Source: Undibacterium_A arcticum
GTDB lineage: Bacteria; Pseudomonadota; Gammaproteobacteria; Burkholderiales; Burkholderiaceae_D
Strand: one strand, 5' to 3'
Assembly (NCBI RefSeq): GCF_042660705.1
Contig: NZ_JBHSUQ010000001.1
Length of the DNA: 64,000 nucleotides
The notes beneath the pieces are model-generated. The model saw only the letters and a list, made by a program, of their open reading frames with translations. It was not told where the DNA came from and ran no database searches. This document shows, in pieces, positions 54,320-63,963 of this stretch (the stretch's first letter is position 1; the number at the start of each line of letters is the position of its first letter). Both the position numbers and the translations under genes were made by a program.

Positions 54320-54731
54320 ATGAATGGATCCAGAGAACGTGAAGGCTTTAGCGACCGCCTGCAACAAGCGCTACGCAATGCTCACTACCAACCCGACAGC
54401 CCGACCAAACTGGCGCGGGAATTCAACATCCGCTTCTCCGGTCGCGCGGTCACCGTCCACGCCGCGCGTAAATGGCTGGTAGGCGAGGCGATCCCGACCC
54501 AGGAAACTGCGCACCTTGGCGCAATGGCTTGGTGTACCTGCAGACTGGCTGCGTTTCGGCGCCGGTGCCGATGCGCTGCAAGACGATGCCGCGGACAATG
54601 CGGATGGTGCGCCGCGTTTCGCCTCGGACGACGTCAAGCTGTTTGCCGATTTTCAACTGCTGGATGATCATCACCGGCAAATTGCGCGTGAATTCATCCG
54701 CATGCTGCTACGAGTCGGCCGCAAGAAGTAA
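54320..54731 (+). CDS. helix-turn-helix transcriptional regulator, frameshifted
   Basis: The first frame gives MNGSREREGFSDRLQQAL through AARKWLVGEAIPTQE. The second gives LAQWLGVPADWLRFG to the stop at 54731. The break is at about 54504-54506, where AAA should be five A, restoring QEKLRTLAQW. The joined product is about 137 residues with an Xre/lambda-repressor-like HTH and a C-terminal FQLLDDHHRQIAREFIRML helix. It is a family seen in betaproteobacteria; its target is unknown. Confidence 0.75.
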
Positions 54732-54739
54732 ATCACCCG

Positions 54740-54797
54740 CTTGTAAGTCACCAAGTTATAAGCCACCAGCTTGTAAGTGACAAGTTATAAGCCACCG
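54740..54797. repeat. two-copy direct repeat of about 28-30 bp
   Basis: CTTGTAAGTCACCAAGTTAT (54740) and CTTGTAAGTGACAAGTTAT (54770), each followed by AAGCCACC. Shorter GTAAGTCACC fragments flank the pair. Confidence 0.6.
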
Positions 54798-54927
54798 TCA
54801 GTAAATCGCCCCTGGTAAGTCACCACTTCAGCAGCGAGCTGCGCAGCGCCGATGCAGGACCCGATCGGGGATCGCTGGCGCCGCCCGTCGCGCGCTTGCG
54901 ACGGCTTCCGCCGCTCTTGTTCCGCCC

Positions 54928-55527
54928 TTATTTGCGCATTACCGCGACAAACAGCGGCGACGCCAGCAACTGGTCCAGCCAGCGCCGCAGATGGCCGTAG
55001 GGCGATTGGCCGAACCAGTTCGGGTCGACGCCGGCAAACTGCCGGATAAACGGAAAAATCGCGAAATCGGCAAGTCCGGGGCGCTGGCCGCCCAGCCACG
55101 GCTGCAGCGCCAGCCGGTGTTCCAGTTCGGCCAGAAAGGTCTCGGCCTGGCGGCGATAAATCACCGCCGGCTGCTGCGGGAAGCGTTCCGCATATTTATA
55201 CCGATCCAGATCCTGCTTGAACTGGCCGTCGTTGCGCGCGATCAGTGCCCAATCCTGCTCCGTGACACCATCCTGCCCGAGCCATGCCTGCGGATCGTTG
55301 CGCGCGAGCGCCCAGCGCATGATGTCCAGGCTCTGGTCGATGACCGTGCCATCGGCCAGCCGCAATACCGGCACCGTGCCTTTCGGCGAGCAGTCCAGCA
55401 GTGCCTGCGGCTTGGCGCGCAGGCTGACTTCGTGCATTTCGACCTCGACGCCGCTGACTTTGAGCGCGAGGCGCGCCCGGATCGCGTACGGGCAACGGCG
55501 GAAGGTATACAGGATCGGTGTCGACAT
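54928..55527 (-). CDS. glutathione S-transferase family protein
   Basis: 199 residues from the ATG at 55527 (MSTPILYTFRRCPYA). Thioredoxin-like N-terminal domain with Cys 12 in CPYAIRARLAL and the glutathione-binding GTVPVLRLADGTVIDQSLDI; all-helical C-terminal domain with PGLADFAIFPFIRQFA. Glutaredoxin-2/omega-like Cys GSTs usually act as thiol transferases or dehalogenase-like enzymes. The gene is monocistronic and divergent from the cytochrome b gene. Confidence 0.9.
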   Translation of the reverse strand: MSTPILYTFRRCPYAIRARLALKVSGVEVEMHEVSLRAKPQALLDCSPKGTVPVLRLADGTVIDQSLDIMRWALARNDPQAWLGQDGVTEQDWALIARNDGQFKQDLDRYKYAERFPQQPAVIYRRQAETFLAELEHRLALQPWLGGQRPGLADFAIFPFIRQFAGVDPNWFGQSPYGHLRRWLDQLLASPLFVAVMRK

Positions 55528-55694
55528 GGCGGCTTGGGCTCTGGAGAAGCCGCATTCTAACAATCTGGCACGCCGCGGCGCGAGGCCGCCCGCCAGCGCC
55601 TTCGCGGGCCGCGAATATTTTTTTATTCGGTTTGTAATTTGGCGCGGCTTTACTAGACTAACTTGCAAAACCATCATTCTCGGGTCGACCAATC

Positions 55695-56294
55695 ATGGAC
55701 CACGCAGGTACTGCAACGATACACCCCGGCTGGCTGCGCATCACCCACTGGATCAATGCAGTCGCAGTGGTCATCATGGTGCTAAGCGGCTGGCGCATCT
55801 ATAACGCGTCGCCGATCTTCGCCTTCAGCTTCCCGGCCGGGATCACGCTCGGCGGCTGGCTGGGCGGCGCGATCCAGTGGCATTTTGCCGCGATGTGGTT
55901 GCTGGCGGTCAACGGGCTAGTGTATCTGGCGCTCAACCTGCTGACCGGACGCTTGCGCAGCAAGTTCTTTCCACTCAGCATTAGCGGCTTGTTGCAGGAC
56001 ATCAAGGCGGCGCTACGCGGCCATCTGGCGCACGACGATCTGCGCCACTACAACACGGTGCAAAAGACCGCCTACCTGCTGGTGATGGTCGACGTGATCG
56101 TGCTGGTGCTGTCGGGACTGGTGGTATGGAAGTCGGTACAGTTCCCGCTGCTGCGTGAGCTGATGGGCGGCTACGACAGCGCACGCGTCGTGCATTTTTT
56201 GGCGATGGCCTTCATCGTGCTGTTTTTCATCGTGCACGTGGGGATGGTGGCGCTGGTGCCGCGCACACTGGTCGCGATGCTGCGCGGACATTAG
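55695..56294 (+). CDS. cytochrome b561/b6-type membrane protein
   Basis: 199 residues with four to five predicted transmembrane helices and His residues suitable for heme b ligation (RITHWINA, IQWHFAAMW, VVHFLAMAF, FIVHVGMVAL). It resembles the b-type cytochromes that serve hydrogenases and molybdenum oxidoreductases. Eight bases separate it from the next gene, a YedY-like molybdoenzyme, so this is probably the membrane electron partner. Confidence 0.88.
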   Translation: MDHAGTATIHPGWLRITHWINAVAVVIMVLSGWRIYNASPIFAFSFPAGITLGGWLGGAIQWHFAAMWLLAVNGLVYLALNLLTGRLRSKFFPLSISGLLQDIKAALRGHLAHDDLRHYNTVQKTAYLLVMVDVIVLVLSGLVVWKSVQFPLLRELMGGYDSARVVHFLAMAFIVLFFIVHVGMVALVPRTLVAMLRGH

Positions 56295-56302
56295 GAGCTG
56301 CC

Positions 56303-57073
56303 ATGGTGCTCAAGAAAAAGATCGTGACGCTGGACCAACAGCAGATCATCAAGGACGCGGCCAAGCTGCTCGACATGCCGTCGCGCCGCCGCTTCGGCCG
56401 GCAGTTGCTCAGTCTCGGCGGCCTGTCGCTGCTGAGCGGTTGTTCGCTCTCCGACGGCAATTCGATTGAAGCCATGTTGATGGCGGTGTCGCGCTTCAAC
56501 GACGGTGTGCAGGGCTGGTTGTTTGACCCGAACCGGCTGGCGCCGACCTATCCGGAGTCGATGATCACCAAGCCGTTCCCGTTCAACGCGTTCTACAGCG
56601 AGGACGAGGTGCCCGAGATCGATGACGATTACACGCTGACAGTGAGCGGCCTGGTGACCCGGCGCGCCGACTGGACGCTGCCGGCGCTGTACGCGTTGCC
56701 GCAGACCAGCCAGGTCACCCGCCATATTTGCGTCGAGGGCTGGAGCGCGATCGGCAAATGGGGCGGCGTGCGCTTTCGCGATTTTCTGCAACGGATCGGT
56801 GCCGACCTGGGCGCAAAATACGTCGGCTTCCGCTGCGCCGACGACTATTTCACCAGCATCGACATGGCGACCGCACTGCATCCGCAGACCCTGCTGACCT
56901 TCACCTATGCCGATCAAGTCTTGCCGGCCAAGTACGGCTACCCGATGAAGCTGCGGATGCCGACCAAGCTCGGCTACAAGAATCCGAAGCACATCACCGA
57001 GATCTTCGTCACCAACGCCTACCCCGGCGGCTACTGGGAAGATCAGGGATATAACTGGTTTGGCGGGTCATGA
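56303..57073 (+). CDS. molybdopterin-dependent oxidoreductase (MsrP/YedY, sulfite-oxidase fold)
   Basis: 256 residues. A twin-arginine signal (PSRRRFGRQLLSLGG, residues 26-40) ends near a lipobox-like LLSGC at 47, suggesting Tat export and possible lipidation. The Mo-ligand Cys is C143 in HICVEGWSAIGKWGG. The C-terminal GYPMKLRMPTKLGYKNPKHI is typical of the SUOX fold. In the MsrPQ system a related pair repairs oxidised methionines in the periplasm. A Met-rich repeat protein follows. Confidence 0.9.
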   Translation: MVLKKKIVTLDQQQIIKDAAKLLDMPSRRRFGRQLLSLGGLSLLSGCSLSDGNSIEAMLMAVSRFNDGVQGWLFDPNRLAPTYPESMITKPFPFNAFYSEDEVPEIDDDYTLTVSGLVTRRADWTLPALYALPQTSQVTRHICVEGWSAIGKWGGVRFRDFLQRIGADLGAKYVGFRCADDYFTSIDMATALHPQTLLTFTYADQVLPAKYGYPMKLRMPTKLGYKNPKHITEIFVTNAYPGGYWEDQGYNWFGGS

Positions 57074-57132
57074 TTCCATGCCCGCCGGCGCCCGGCACCG
57101 CGTAGCGTGCATTTTTAATCTCAGGAGAAAAA

Positions 57133-57432
57133 ATGAAAAAATTAATCACGTTGGCGCTGGCAGTCGCGATGATGTTGGCCGGCACAACGGTCCTGGCACA
57201 GGACACGATGAAGAAAGACGAAATGGCTAAACCGGGCATGGCGAAGGACCAGATGGTCAAGCCGGGCATGGCCAAAGACGATATGGCCAAGCCGGACATG
57301 GCGAAAGACGAGATGGGCAAGGAGGCGATGCCGAAGAAAAAGCACTACAAGAAACACATGAAGAAGCACGAAGGCATGGAGAAGGATGCGATGGGTAAGG
57401 ACGCCATGGGCAAGGACGAGATGAAGAAGTAA
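57133..57432 (+). CDS. pentapeptide MXKDX repeat protein
   Basis: 99 residues. Signal peptide MKKLITLALAVAMMLAG followed by TTVLAQ, then a low-complexity mature part built from five-residue units such as MAKDQ, MAKDD and MGKDA, with alternate MAKPG/MVKPG units and a Lys/His patch (KKKHYKKHMKKH). It has very high Met and Lys content. It matches the MXKDX repeat family of unknown function. A GGAG site precedes the ATG. A GCCGCGCC/GGCGCGGC hairpin follows at 57450-57469. Position after a MsrP-like gene suggests an exported Met-rich partner or substrate. Confidence 0.85.
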   Translation: MKKLITLALAVAMMLAGTTVLAQDTMKKDEMAKPGMAKDQMVKPGMAKDDMAKPDMAKDEMGKEAMPKKKHYKKHMKKHEGMEKDAMGKDAMGKDEMKK

Positions 57433-58016
57433 ACGCCCGCATCACCCCGGCCGCGCCGTCAGGCGCGGCACATGCAACCGCCCAGCACCGAATCCGACTG
57501 CGCGGGCCACCTGCCCGTCGACAGGAGTATTCACAAACATCACTATGGCGCCCATTGATTCCATTGGGCGATAAAAAATACAGACTGTAGTCTCTGCAAG
57601 CGTTGGCAATGGTCCGAGATGAGGGCTTAGTGCAACCTCACGCACGTGGTGGACGATTCATCGCTCCAAGGTTTCGGTTCATCAGGATCTTGGATCGAGC
57701 ACCAATACCCGCCCTCTCCCCCGGCCACGCCATAATCTTCAGCCTCCCTTTCGCAGCAATAGCGAAGCCGTCACAACATGGGAATGCATGAACGCGCGGG
57801 CGCTGCAGTGGCCGATGTTGCAGCCGAATCCGGCGCGATCATCTGGAAGCGTCAAAAGGATTTCAGCGCGTTGATATTGCCGGAATCCTGGAGGACGGCT
57901 ATATTTCAATCCTGACAAGAAATGATGGTGGGCCCACTCAGACGACGCATCGAAACCAGGCTGCGGCGGCGATTGGTTAACTTATCAGCAAACAACAATA
58001 AATTGAGGGCAAAAAA
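57433..58016. other. 584-nt region without a supported gene
   Basis: Contains the hairpin at 57450-57469, a TAAAAAATAC element near 57570-57590 with AGACT-GT-AGTCT, and a 45-codon open frame from 57778 that I cannot assign. It may hold gene remnants. The promoter of the DUF805 gene must be at its right end. Confidence 0.45.
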
Positions 58017-58361
58017 ATGACATTTGGCGATTCAATCAATACCTGCTTTTCCAAGTACGCTGACTTCAAAGGGCGGGCATCGCGGTCGGAATATTGGTGG
58101 TGGGTCTTGTTTACCTTCTTGGCATCGATTGCGATCAGCATGGTTAGCCACAACGTGTCAGGCTTCTTCTCGCTGGCAACGCTGCTGCCGAGCCTGGCGG
58201 TAGGCGCGCGAAGGCTACATGACACGGACCGCAGCGGATGGCTGCAACTGCTGTGGATGGTGCCGGTGATCGGTTGGATCTTGTTGATCGTCTGGTTGGC
58301 ACAGGAAGGCAAGGAATCGAGTCGCTATGCTTCCCTTGAGCCGGCGACGGGACCGGACTAA
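58017..58361 (+). CDS. DUF805 family membrane protein
   Basis: 114 residues with three predicted membrane helices. The hallmark FKGRASRSEYWWWVLF is at about residues 18-33, and ARRLHDTDRSGWLQLL between helices two and three. Members are small inner-membrane proteins of unknown function. It is monocistronic and convergent with the cobalamin-binding-fold gene. Confidence 0.9.
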   Translation: MTFGDSINTCFSKYADFKGRASRSEYWWWVLFTFLASIAISMVSHNVSGFFSLATLLPSLAVGARRLHDTDRSGWLQLLWMVPVIGWILLIVWLAQEGKESSRYASLEPATGPD

Positions 58362-58397
58362 CTTGCCAAATTAGCTTGGCGGTCATCGCCTGGCCGC

Positions 58398-59216
58398 TTA
58401 TGCTGCGCTCGCCAGCTCGCGCAAATAGCGCAAGCCGGCAATCGCACGGCTGCCGTACCACGACAGCATCTCGCCATCGACCAGTCGCACCGGCTTGCCG
58501 ATCTGTCGTTCCAGCGCATCGAGATGGGTGTCGGTAAAGCGGTAGGGTTCGGTCGACAGCAGCACCTGATCGATCTCGTGCACCAGCGCATCGGACCAGC
58601 TGAAGCTCGGATAGCGCGGCGCCGGAACCGCGTCGCCACCCTTCGGTGCGGCGACCCAGACTCGCCACCCGATCAGCGCCAGCATATTCGCGATATACGT
58701 GTCCTGCGACACGCTCATCCATGGATCTTTCCATATACAGTATAGCACGGTCTGTGCTACCGCTTGAGGGATCTGCGTCAAGGCAGCATACTCCTGCTCA
58801 AACGCGCTGCACAGGGTCTCGGCCCGTGGTGTCGCGCCGAAGATCCGGCCCAGCAGCCGGTACAACGCCAGGTTATCGCGCGGCGTCAGCGGATGGGTGA
58901 CGATGACATGCGGTATGAACTGCGCCAGCTGGTCCACGGTCGGCTTCACGTTTTCGTCGATATTGACGATCAGATGGGTCGGCGCCAGTTTCCGTATCTT
59001 GTCGATATTCACATCCTTGGTGCCACCGACCTTCGCGATCGCGCGCACGCTATCGGCCGGATGGATACAGAATCCGGTACGCCCGACCAGCCAGGCAGCC
59101 AGCCCGAGATCGCACAATAGTTCGGTGATCGACGGCACCAGCGACACGATGCGCGGCGCCGGTGCGCCTGGATCGATCGCGTGATGCGCGTTGCCGATGG
59201 CATCAGTCAGCGTCAT
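58398..59216 (-). CDS. cobalamin-binding-fold protein (helical-backbone metal receptor)
   Basis: 272 residues resembling BtuF-like periplasmic binding proteins: PRIVSLVPSITELLCDLG, then VGGTKDVNIDKIRKLAPTHLIVN and FSWSDALVHEIDQVLLS. No signal peptide is visible at the N-terminus (MTLTDAIGNAHHAIDPG), so it appears cytoplasmic. The gene overlaps the preceding SDR gene by 14 nt, indicating translational coupling rather than a transport operon. No cobalamin riboswitch was noticed. Confidence 0.85.
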   Translation of the reverse strand: MTLTDAIGNAHHAIDPGAPAPRIVSLVPSITELLCDLGLAAWLVGRTGFCIHPADSVRAIAKVGGTKDVNIDKIRKLAPTHLIVNIDENVKPTVDQLAQFIPHVIVTHPLTPRDNLALYRLLGRIFGATPRAETLCSAFEQEYAALTQIPQAVAQTVLYCIWKDPWMSVSQDTYIANMLALIGWRVWVAAPKGGDAVPAPRYPSFSWSDALVHEIDQVLLSTEPYRFTDTHLDALERQIGKPVRLVDGEMLSWYGSRAIAGLRYLRELASAA

Positions 59217-60036
59217 TTTTTCCCTCCTCCGATGCGGCGCCCGGGATCTCGGCTGGTGCGCTCTGTCGCGCCTTGTGCGGCGCCTTGGCGAACGCCAGGT
59301 CGTACCACCGGTTCGGCATCAAACGCAACAGCGTGGCGACGACGCCCATCTGCCACGGGATCACGCGATAGCTGTTGCCGGCCGCGATGGCGGACGCCGC
59401 AGCCGCGGCAAATTTGTCGGCCGACAGCAGAAACGGCATCGGGTAATGATTGATCGCGGTCATCGGGGTATCGATGTAGCCGGGCACGATGGTCACGACC
59501 TTGATGCCGGACCCGCGCAGTTCGACCCGCAGCGATTCGCAATAGCGGATCACCGCCGCCTTCGACGCGCTGTATGCGCCGGCGCCGGGCAACCCGCGAA
59601 TGCCGGCCACACTGGCGATGCCGACCAGGCGGCAATCGCTTTGTCCGGCACGCACCTGCGCCTTCATGCGCGCGATGAAAGGGGCAAAGGTCGCCACCGT
59701 GGCGCACAGATTGGTGGCCACGATGCGTTCGAACACGACCAGGTCTTCCGCGTACTCGGTGCGCGTGCCCAGCGAGATGCCGGCATTCGCGATCACCACC
59801 TCGATCCCGCCGGTGGCCGCGATGAAGTCGGCCGCTGCCGCGGCCAGTGCGGCGTGATCGGTGACGTCGAGCGGGTAGATCCGATGGCGATCGGGATTCG
59901 GCAGGCTGGTCGCGAGCTGTTCCAACTGCACGCGCCGGCGCGCCACCAGCGCCACGGTTGCGCCCTGCGCCGCATACTGTCGGGCCAGCGCCGCGCCCAG
60001 CCCGCTGGAGGCGCCGGTGATGAAAACACGTTGCAT
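59203..60036 (-). CDS. SDR family oxidoreductase
   Basis: 277 residues from the ATG at 60036 (MQRVFITGASSGLGAAL). Classical short-chain dehydrogenase: cofactor loop TGASSGLG, NAG in VIANAGISLG, catalytic Ser in IASVAGIRG, and YSASKAAV with Tyr and Lys. The C-terminal hydrophobic segment PWQMGVVATLLRLMPNRWY suggests membrane association. The substrate is unknown. An upstream in-frame start at 60060 would run into a terminator. Confidence 0.9.
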   Translation of the reverse strand: MQRVFITGASSGLGAALARQYAAQGATVALVARRRVQLEQLATSLPNPDRHRIYPLDVTDHAALAAAAADFIAATGGIEVVIANAGISLGTRTEYAEDLVVFERIVATNLCATVATFAPFIARMKAQVRAGQSDCRLVGIASVAGIRGLPGAGAYSASKAAVIRYCESLRVELRGSGIKVVTIVPGYIDTPMTAINHYPMPFLLSADKFAAAAASAIAAGNSYRVIPWQMGVVATLLRLMPNRWYDLAFAKAPHKARQSAPAEIPGAASEEGKNDAD

Positions 60037-60061
60037 GATGCTCCAATTATGATGCGCCAAT

Positions 60062-60090
60062 AAAAAAGCCCGCCCTCTCGCGAGTGACGG
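60062..60090 (-). terminator. rho-independent terminator after dsbA
   Basis: On the minus strand a CCGTC...GGCGG stem with an inner CTC/GAG and a GCGA tetraloop is followed by a GCTTTTTTA tract, about 60 nt past the dsbA stop. Confidence 0.65.
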
Positions 60091-60146
60091 ACTAGTGTAG
60101 CTGCTGCAGGCATCACGGCGAACCGCCTGCCCGTGCTGCGCCGCGA

Positions 60147-60880
60147 TTATTGCTTTTTCACGACCGGCTTGACGCTGCTGCTGACTGCCGCCGGCTTGAC
60201 TTCCGCGCCGTGCTCCTTGCCCGCCTTGGCCACCAGGAAGTCCATGACCTGCAGCGCCGCGACCTGCATTGCCGCTTCGTTCTGGCCGCGCGGCATGGCG
60301 TTGTTGGCGATCGACGGCGAGGTGATGTAACGACCGTCAATGGCGATGGTCGGGACGCCGTCGATCTTGTACGCGGCTTGCATCTGCGCCGCGCGCAACG
60401 CCTTGGTCTGGACCCCGAAAGAATTGAATATTTCGGTGAATTTCTGCTTGTCGACGCCCTGCTTCGCGACGAAGTCGATGATCTCGGCATCGGTGTTCAA
60501 GGACTTGCGCTCGAGGTGAATGGCGTTGAAAATTTCTTGTGCAGTTCTTCGGTCTTGCCCATCGCCTCGATCGTATAGAACAGGCGCTGCTGCGGCACCA
60601 TCGCTTCACCAAACGCGATATGGACCCGCTTGAACGCAATATGATCGCCCTGCTTCTTGACCCAGTCGGTCAGCAGCGGATCGAACGCATTGCAGTGCGG
60701 GCAGAAGTAGCCGAAGAATTCGGTCACTTCGATCTTCTTGCCGGAATCGGTCTGCTGGGCCTGGCTCAGGGTCAGATAATCGGCGCCGTTTTTCGGATCG
60801 GCCGGCGCGGCGCCGGCGGTGGCGGTGGCGGCGATCAGGCCAAAACTGGCAATCGCGAGCAGATGACGAAGCAAACGCAT
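60147..60880 (-). CDS. dsbA: thiol:disulfide interchange protein DsbA, frameshifted
   Basis: The first frame carries the signal peptide (MRLLRHLLAIASFGLIAA), the active site FCPHC (Cys 60-63) and the helical insert up to EELHKK. The remainder IFNAIHLERKSL onward, with the cis-Pro segment GVPTIAIDGRY, is in another frame. The break is at about 60533-60536, where one more A on the coding strand restores KKIFNAIH. The joined product is about 244 residues including a C-terminal Lys/Val-rich tail. It is a periplasmic oxidant of cysteine pairs. Confidence 0.92.
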
Positions 60881-60908
60881 GGTATTCCTTTCAGTGATTA
60901 CTCAGTAA

Positions 60909-61589
60909 TTATTTGGGACTGCGCACAACGGCGACATCGACGCCGCTTTCAGACAATTTGCCACGGATACGATTCATGGTTTCGATCTGGCCGAACGGAC
61001 CGATCCTGACCCGGTACAGGGAACCGCTATCGGATGGACGCTCGCTGATCTGGGCCTCGAAGCCGAGCAAGGCCAGCTTGGCGCGGGTGTTTTCAGCGTC
61101 GGATTGGTCACGGAAAGCGCCGGCCTGCAGATAGTAAGTCCACTTGTCGTCGCTGGCGGCTGGTTTGGCGACGCTGTCCTTGCTGTCGGCCGGCTTGTCG
61201 ACCTTGGCCGTCTTGTCGACCGCGGTCTGATCGGCGGTCTTGGTGTCCGGCTTGGTCGTGTCGGTTTTCAGATCGCTCCTGCCGACCGGCTTTGCGTCCG
61301 CCTTCCGATCCGTGCTGACGGCATCGGGCTGCGGCAGGTTTTGCGGCGGCTTCACAAAATCCTTCGCTACTTGCCGGGTCGCATCCTTGTTGCCATACAG
61401 CGGTTTGTTGGGGTCACTGACGATTTCCTGATCGGTGGATCTGTCCGCCTTGCCGGGCTTGTTGCTGAACGGCAGCGAGGTCTTGGTAATCGCCATCGCC
61501 ACGACTACTGCGATCGCCAGGCCGATGATCAGGCCGATGATCAGGCCGAGTAAGGTGCCGCCCTGTTGCTGCGTGTTTTGTTTGATCAT
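60909..61589 (-). CDS. SPOR domain protein (FtsN-like)
   Basis: 226 residues. Short cytoplasmic start, one membrane helix (GTLLGLIIGLIIGLAIAVV), a long Lys/Asp/Thr/Pro-rich periplasmic linker, and a C-terminal SPOR domain (residues about 148-222, YYLQAGAFRDQSDAEN and YRVRIGPFGQ). SPOR domains bind denuded peptidoglycan at the septum. The argS-SPOR-dsbA order is common in Burkholderiales. It probably acts in cell division. Confidence 0.92.
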   Translation of the reverse strand: MIKQNTQQQGGTLLGLIIGLIIGLAIAVVVAMAITKTSLPFSNKPGKADRSTDQEIVSDPNKPLYGNKDATRQVAKDFVKPPQNLPQPDAVSTDRKADAKPVGRSDLKTDTTKPDTKTADQTAVDKTAKVDKPADSKDSVAKPAASDDKWTYYLQAGAFRDQSDAENTRAKLALLGFEAQISERPSDSGSLYRVRIGPFGQIETMNRIRGKLSESGVDVAVVRSPK

Positions 61590-61871
61590 GCTTCCTCGAT
61601 TGCGGCGTCGGTTACATCGCCAGTCACTACTGACTACATCTTGTTCGGGGCAGAAACGCCGATCAGCGCCAAGCCATTAGGCTATACCTGCCTTGTTGTG
61701 ACCATTAACGCCAGCCGAGCCATCCTGGTGGACGGCGTCGTCGACCAATATCCGTTCCGCATTGTAGTAGGTCGGCTCCGATTTTGCCAAATCGTGCGGC
61801 ATTATCTGATCAGACTCGGCCAAAATACAAAATACCGGCGCTCCACCCCTTGCGGGAGTGACGCCAACTGT
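61590..61871. other. gap between argS and the SPOR gene
   Basis: 282 nt; nothing recognisable apart from possible remnants. It is shorter on average in relatives, but I cannot measure this here. Confidence 0.35.
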
Positions 61872-63589
61872 TCACATTTCTTCCAATACCTCGATACCCA
61901 ATAGATCCAGCCCTGTCTTCAATGTGCGGGCGGTCAATGCGGCCAGTTGCAGGCGGCTGGCGCGTACCGCGCCCTCGCTTTTAAGGATCGGGCACGCTTC
62001 ATAAAAGCGCGAAAATAATGTGGCGATTTGATACAAATATTGGCACAGGTGATGCAGATAGCCCGCTTCCGCAACGCCTAACACCACATCTTCGAACTGC
62101 GCCAGAGCGACCGCCAACTGTTTCTCAGCGGGCTCCAGGATCAGGATCGACGCATCGGCATCGTAGTCGTCTACTTTGCGAAATACGCTCTGCACGCGCG
62201 TGTAAGCATATTGTAAATAGGGCGCCGTATTGCCTTCAAACGACAACATGCTTTCCCAATTGAAGATGTAGTCGCTGGTGCGACTCTTGGACAGATCGGC
62301 ATATTTCACTGCGCCTATCCCGACCACGTGCGCGATGTGTCTCTTTTTGTCCTCGGGGAGCTCCGGATTTTTTTGCGACACCAAGGTGTATGCGCGCTCA
62401 TCGGCTTCGTCCAGCAGATCGGCAAGTTTGACGACGCCACCGCTGCGGGTCTTGAATGGCTTGCCATCATCGCCCATCATCGTGCCGAAAGCGATGTGCT
62501 CGAGCGCCATGTCGGCCGGAGCGAAGCCGGCACGACGGCAGATCGTAAACAGTTGCTGGAAGTGCTGGCTTTGACGCGCGTCGACCACGTAGATCACGCG
62601 CTGGAGCCCGAGCATACGATGGCGGTAGCGGATGGCGCTGATATCGGTGGTGGTGTATAGGTAGCCACCGTCTTTCTTTTGGATAATCACGCCCATCGCC
62701 TGGTTTTCCTGGGTACGGAATTCCTCCAGATAAACCACCTTGGTACCATCGTTGTCAGACAGGAGAGCAGCGTCTTGAAGATCGGACACCACCATCGGCA
62801 AATCAGCGTTGTAGGCCGATTCACCGCGTACATGTTCCCGCTTCAATCCCACGCCTAGCTTGTCGTATATGTCCTGGGCGTGCGCAATCGAGACCTCGAC
62901 AAATTGCCGCCACAGGGCCAGCACCTCAGGATCACCACGCTGTAGACGGACCACGTAATCGCGCGAACGATTCGCGAAATCCTCGCTTTCATCGAATCGT
63001 ACTTTGCATTTCGATAAAATGTTTCCAAATCGCTTAGCGCCATCGCCACATTGTTGGCGTTACCGGTCTCCAGCAAATATGCGGTCAGCATGCCGAATTG
63101 GGTACCCCAGTCGCCGACGTGGTTTGCGCGCACGACATCATGACCAAGAAATTCCAGCACTCGCGCCAACGCGTCGCCGATGATAGTGGAACGCAAGTGC
63201 CCCACATGCATTTCCTTGGCCAGGTTGGGGGAAGAGTATTCCACCATCAGCTTCAAGGGAGGCGGCAGCGTCACCCCTAAATGCTCATCTTTCAGGGCCG
63301 TCTCATTGCGGCGCGCCAGGAACGCCGAATCGAGGTGAATATTGATGAATCCTGGGCCTGCTATCTCGATCTTGTTCGCGACACCCTTCAGATCCAAAGC
63401 GGCGACCACTTTTTGAGCCAGTTCCCGCGGGTTCATGCGCAAGTTTTTAGCCGCAGCCATGACACCGTTCGCCTGGTAATCGCCGAATTCCAATTTAGAG
63501 GACAGTTGGATGATGGCGGGCGCACCCTGCGCGCCAGCGGCATTCAAGGCGGCTTCCATGCGGTCGTTGATAAGCTGCAAAATTGTCAT
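61872..63589 (-). CDS. argS: arginyl-tRNA synthetase, frameshifted
   Basis: From the ATG at 63589 (MTILQLINDRMEAAL), with an AAGGAT site upstream, to the stop at 61872; joined length about 572 residues. The N-terminal tRNA-recognition domain is followed by the catalytic core with the HIGH-type motif HVGH (128-131), SSPNLAKEMHVGHLRST, and a C-terminal DALR anticodon-binding domain. The frame breaks at about 63003-63005, where one extra A on the coding strand restores NAKVRFDESEDFAN. Because this enzyme is essential and usually single-copy, the break is most simply a sequencing error. Confidence 0.94.
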
Positions 63590-63963
63590 GAACATCCTTA
63601 TTTTTTGTTCGGAACGAGATCGCATCTCATCCCACACGACTTTTGGTTGCTGGTGATGCAATGAAGATCATGCCCATCGAAAAGAAATTTCGTGGAGTGG
63701 ACACGTGCATCGCTCACAAAATACTTAAATACAGGGAAAAACACTGCCGGTCTTGGCGGCATCGGCATCCGATATTTTTTCAAATGGCACGACCGAGCAA
63801 TTATCCTAGAAATAGCGGCGGGATAGTGCGCATGCGTTTGATAATTTCAAACCAGAAAATTGCAAGCTGGTTAACACCTGTACGCCTAAGCGCGCACTGA
63901 AATTTGCATTCAAGACAGCATTTGTTTTAAAAAACTTGTTTGGCGAAATCGATTCTTCAAAGC
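63590..63963. other. AT-rich region upstream of argS
   Basis: Contains the argS promoter region but no supported gene. A short leftward open frame (63598-63783) lacks family resemblance. Confidence 0.45.

Noticed and set aside
57778..57915. 45-codon open frame before the DUF805 gene
   Set aside because: No ribosome site, no recognised family, and surrounded by non-coding sequence.
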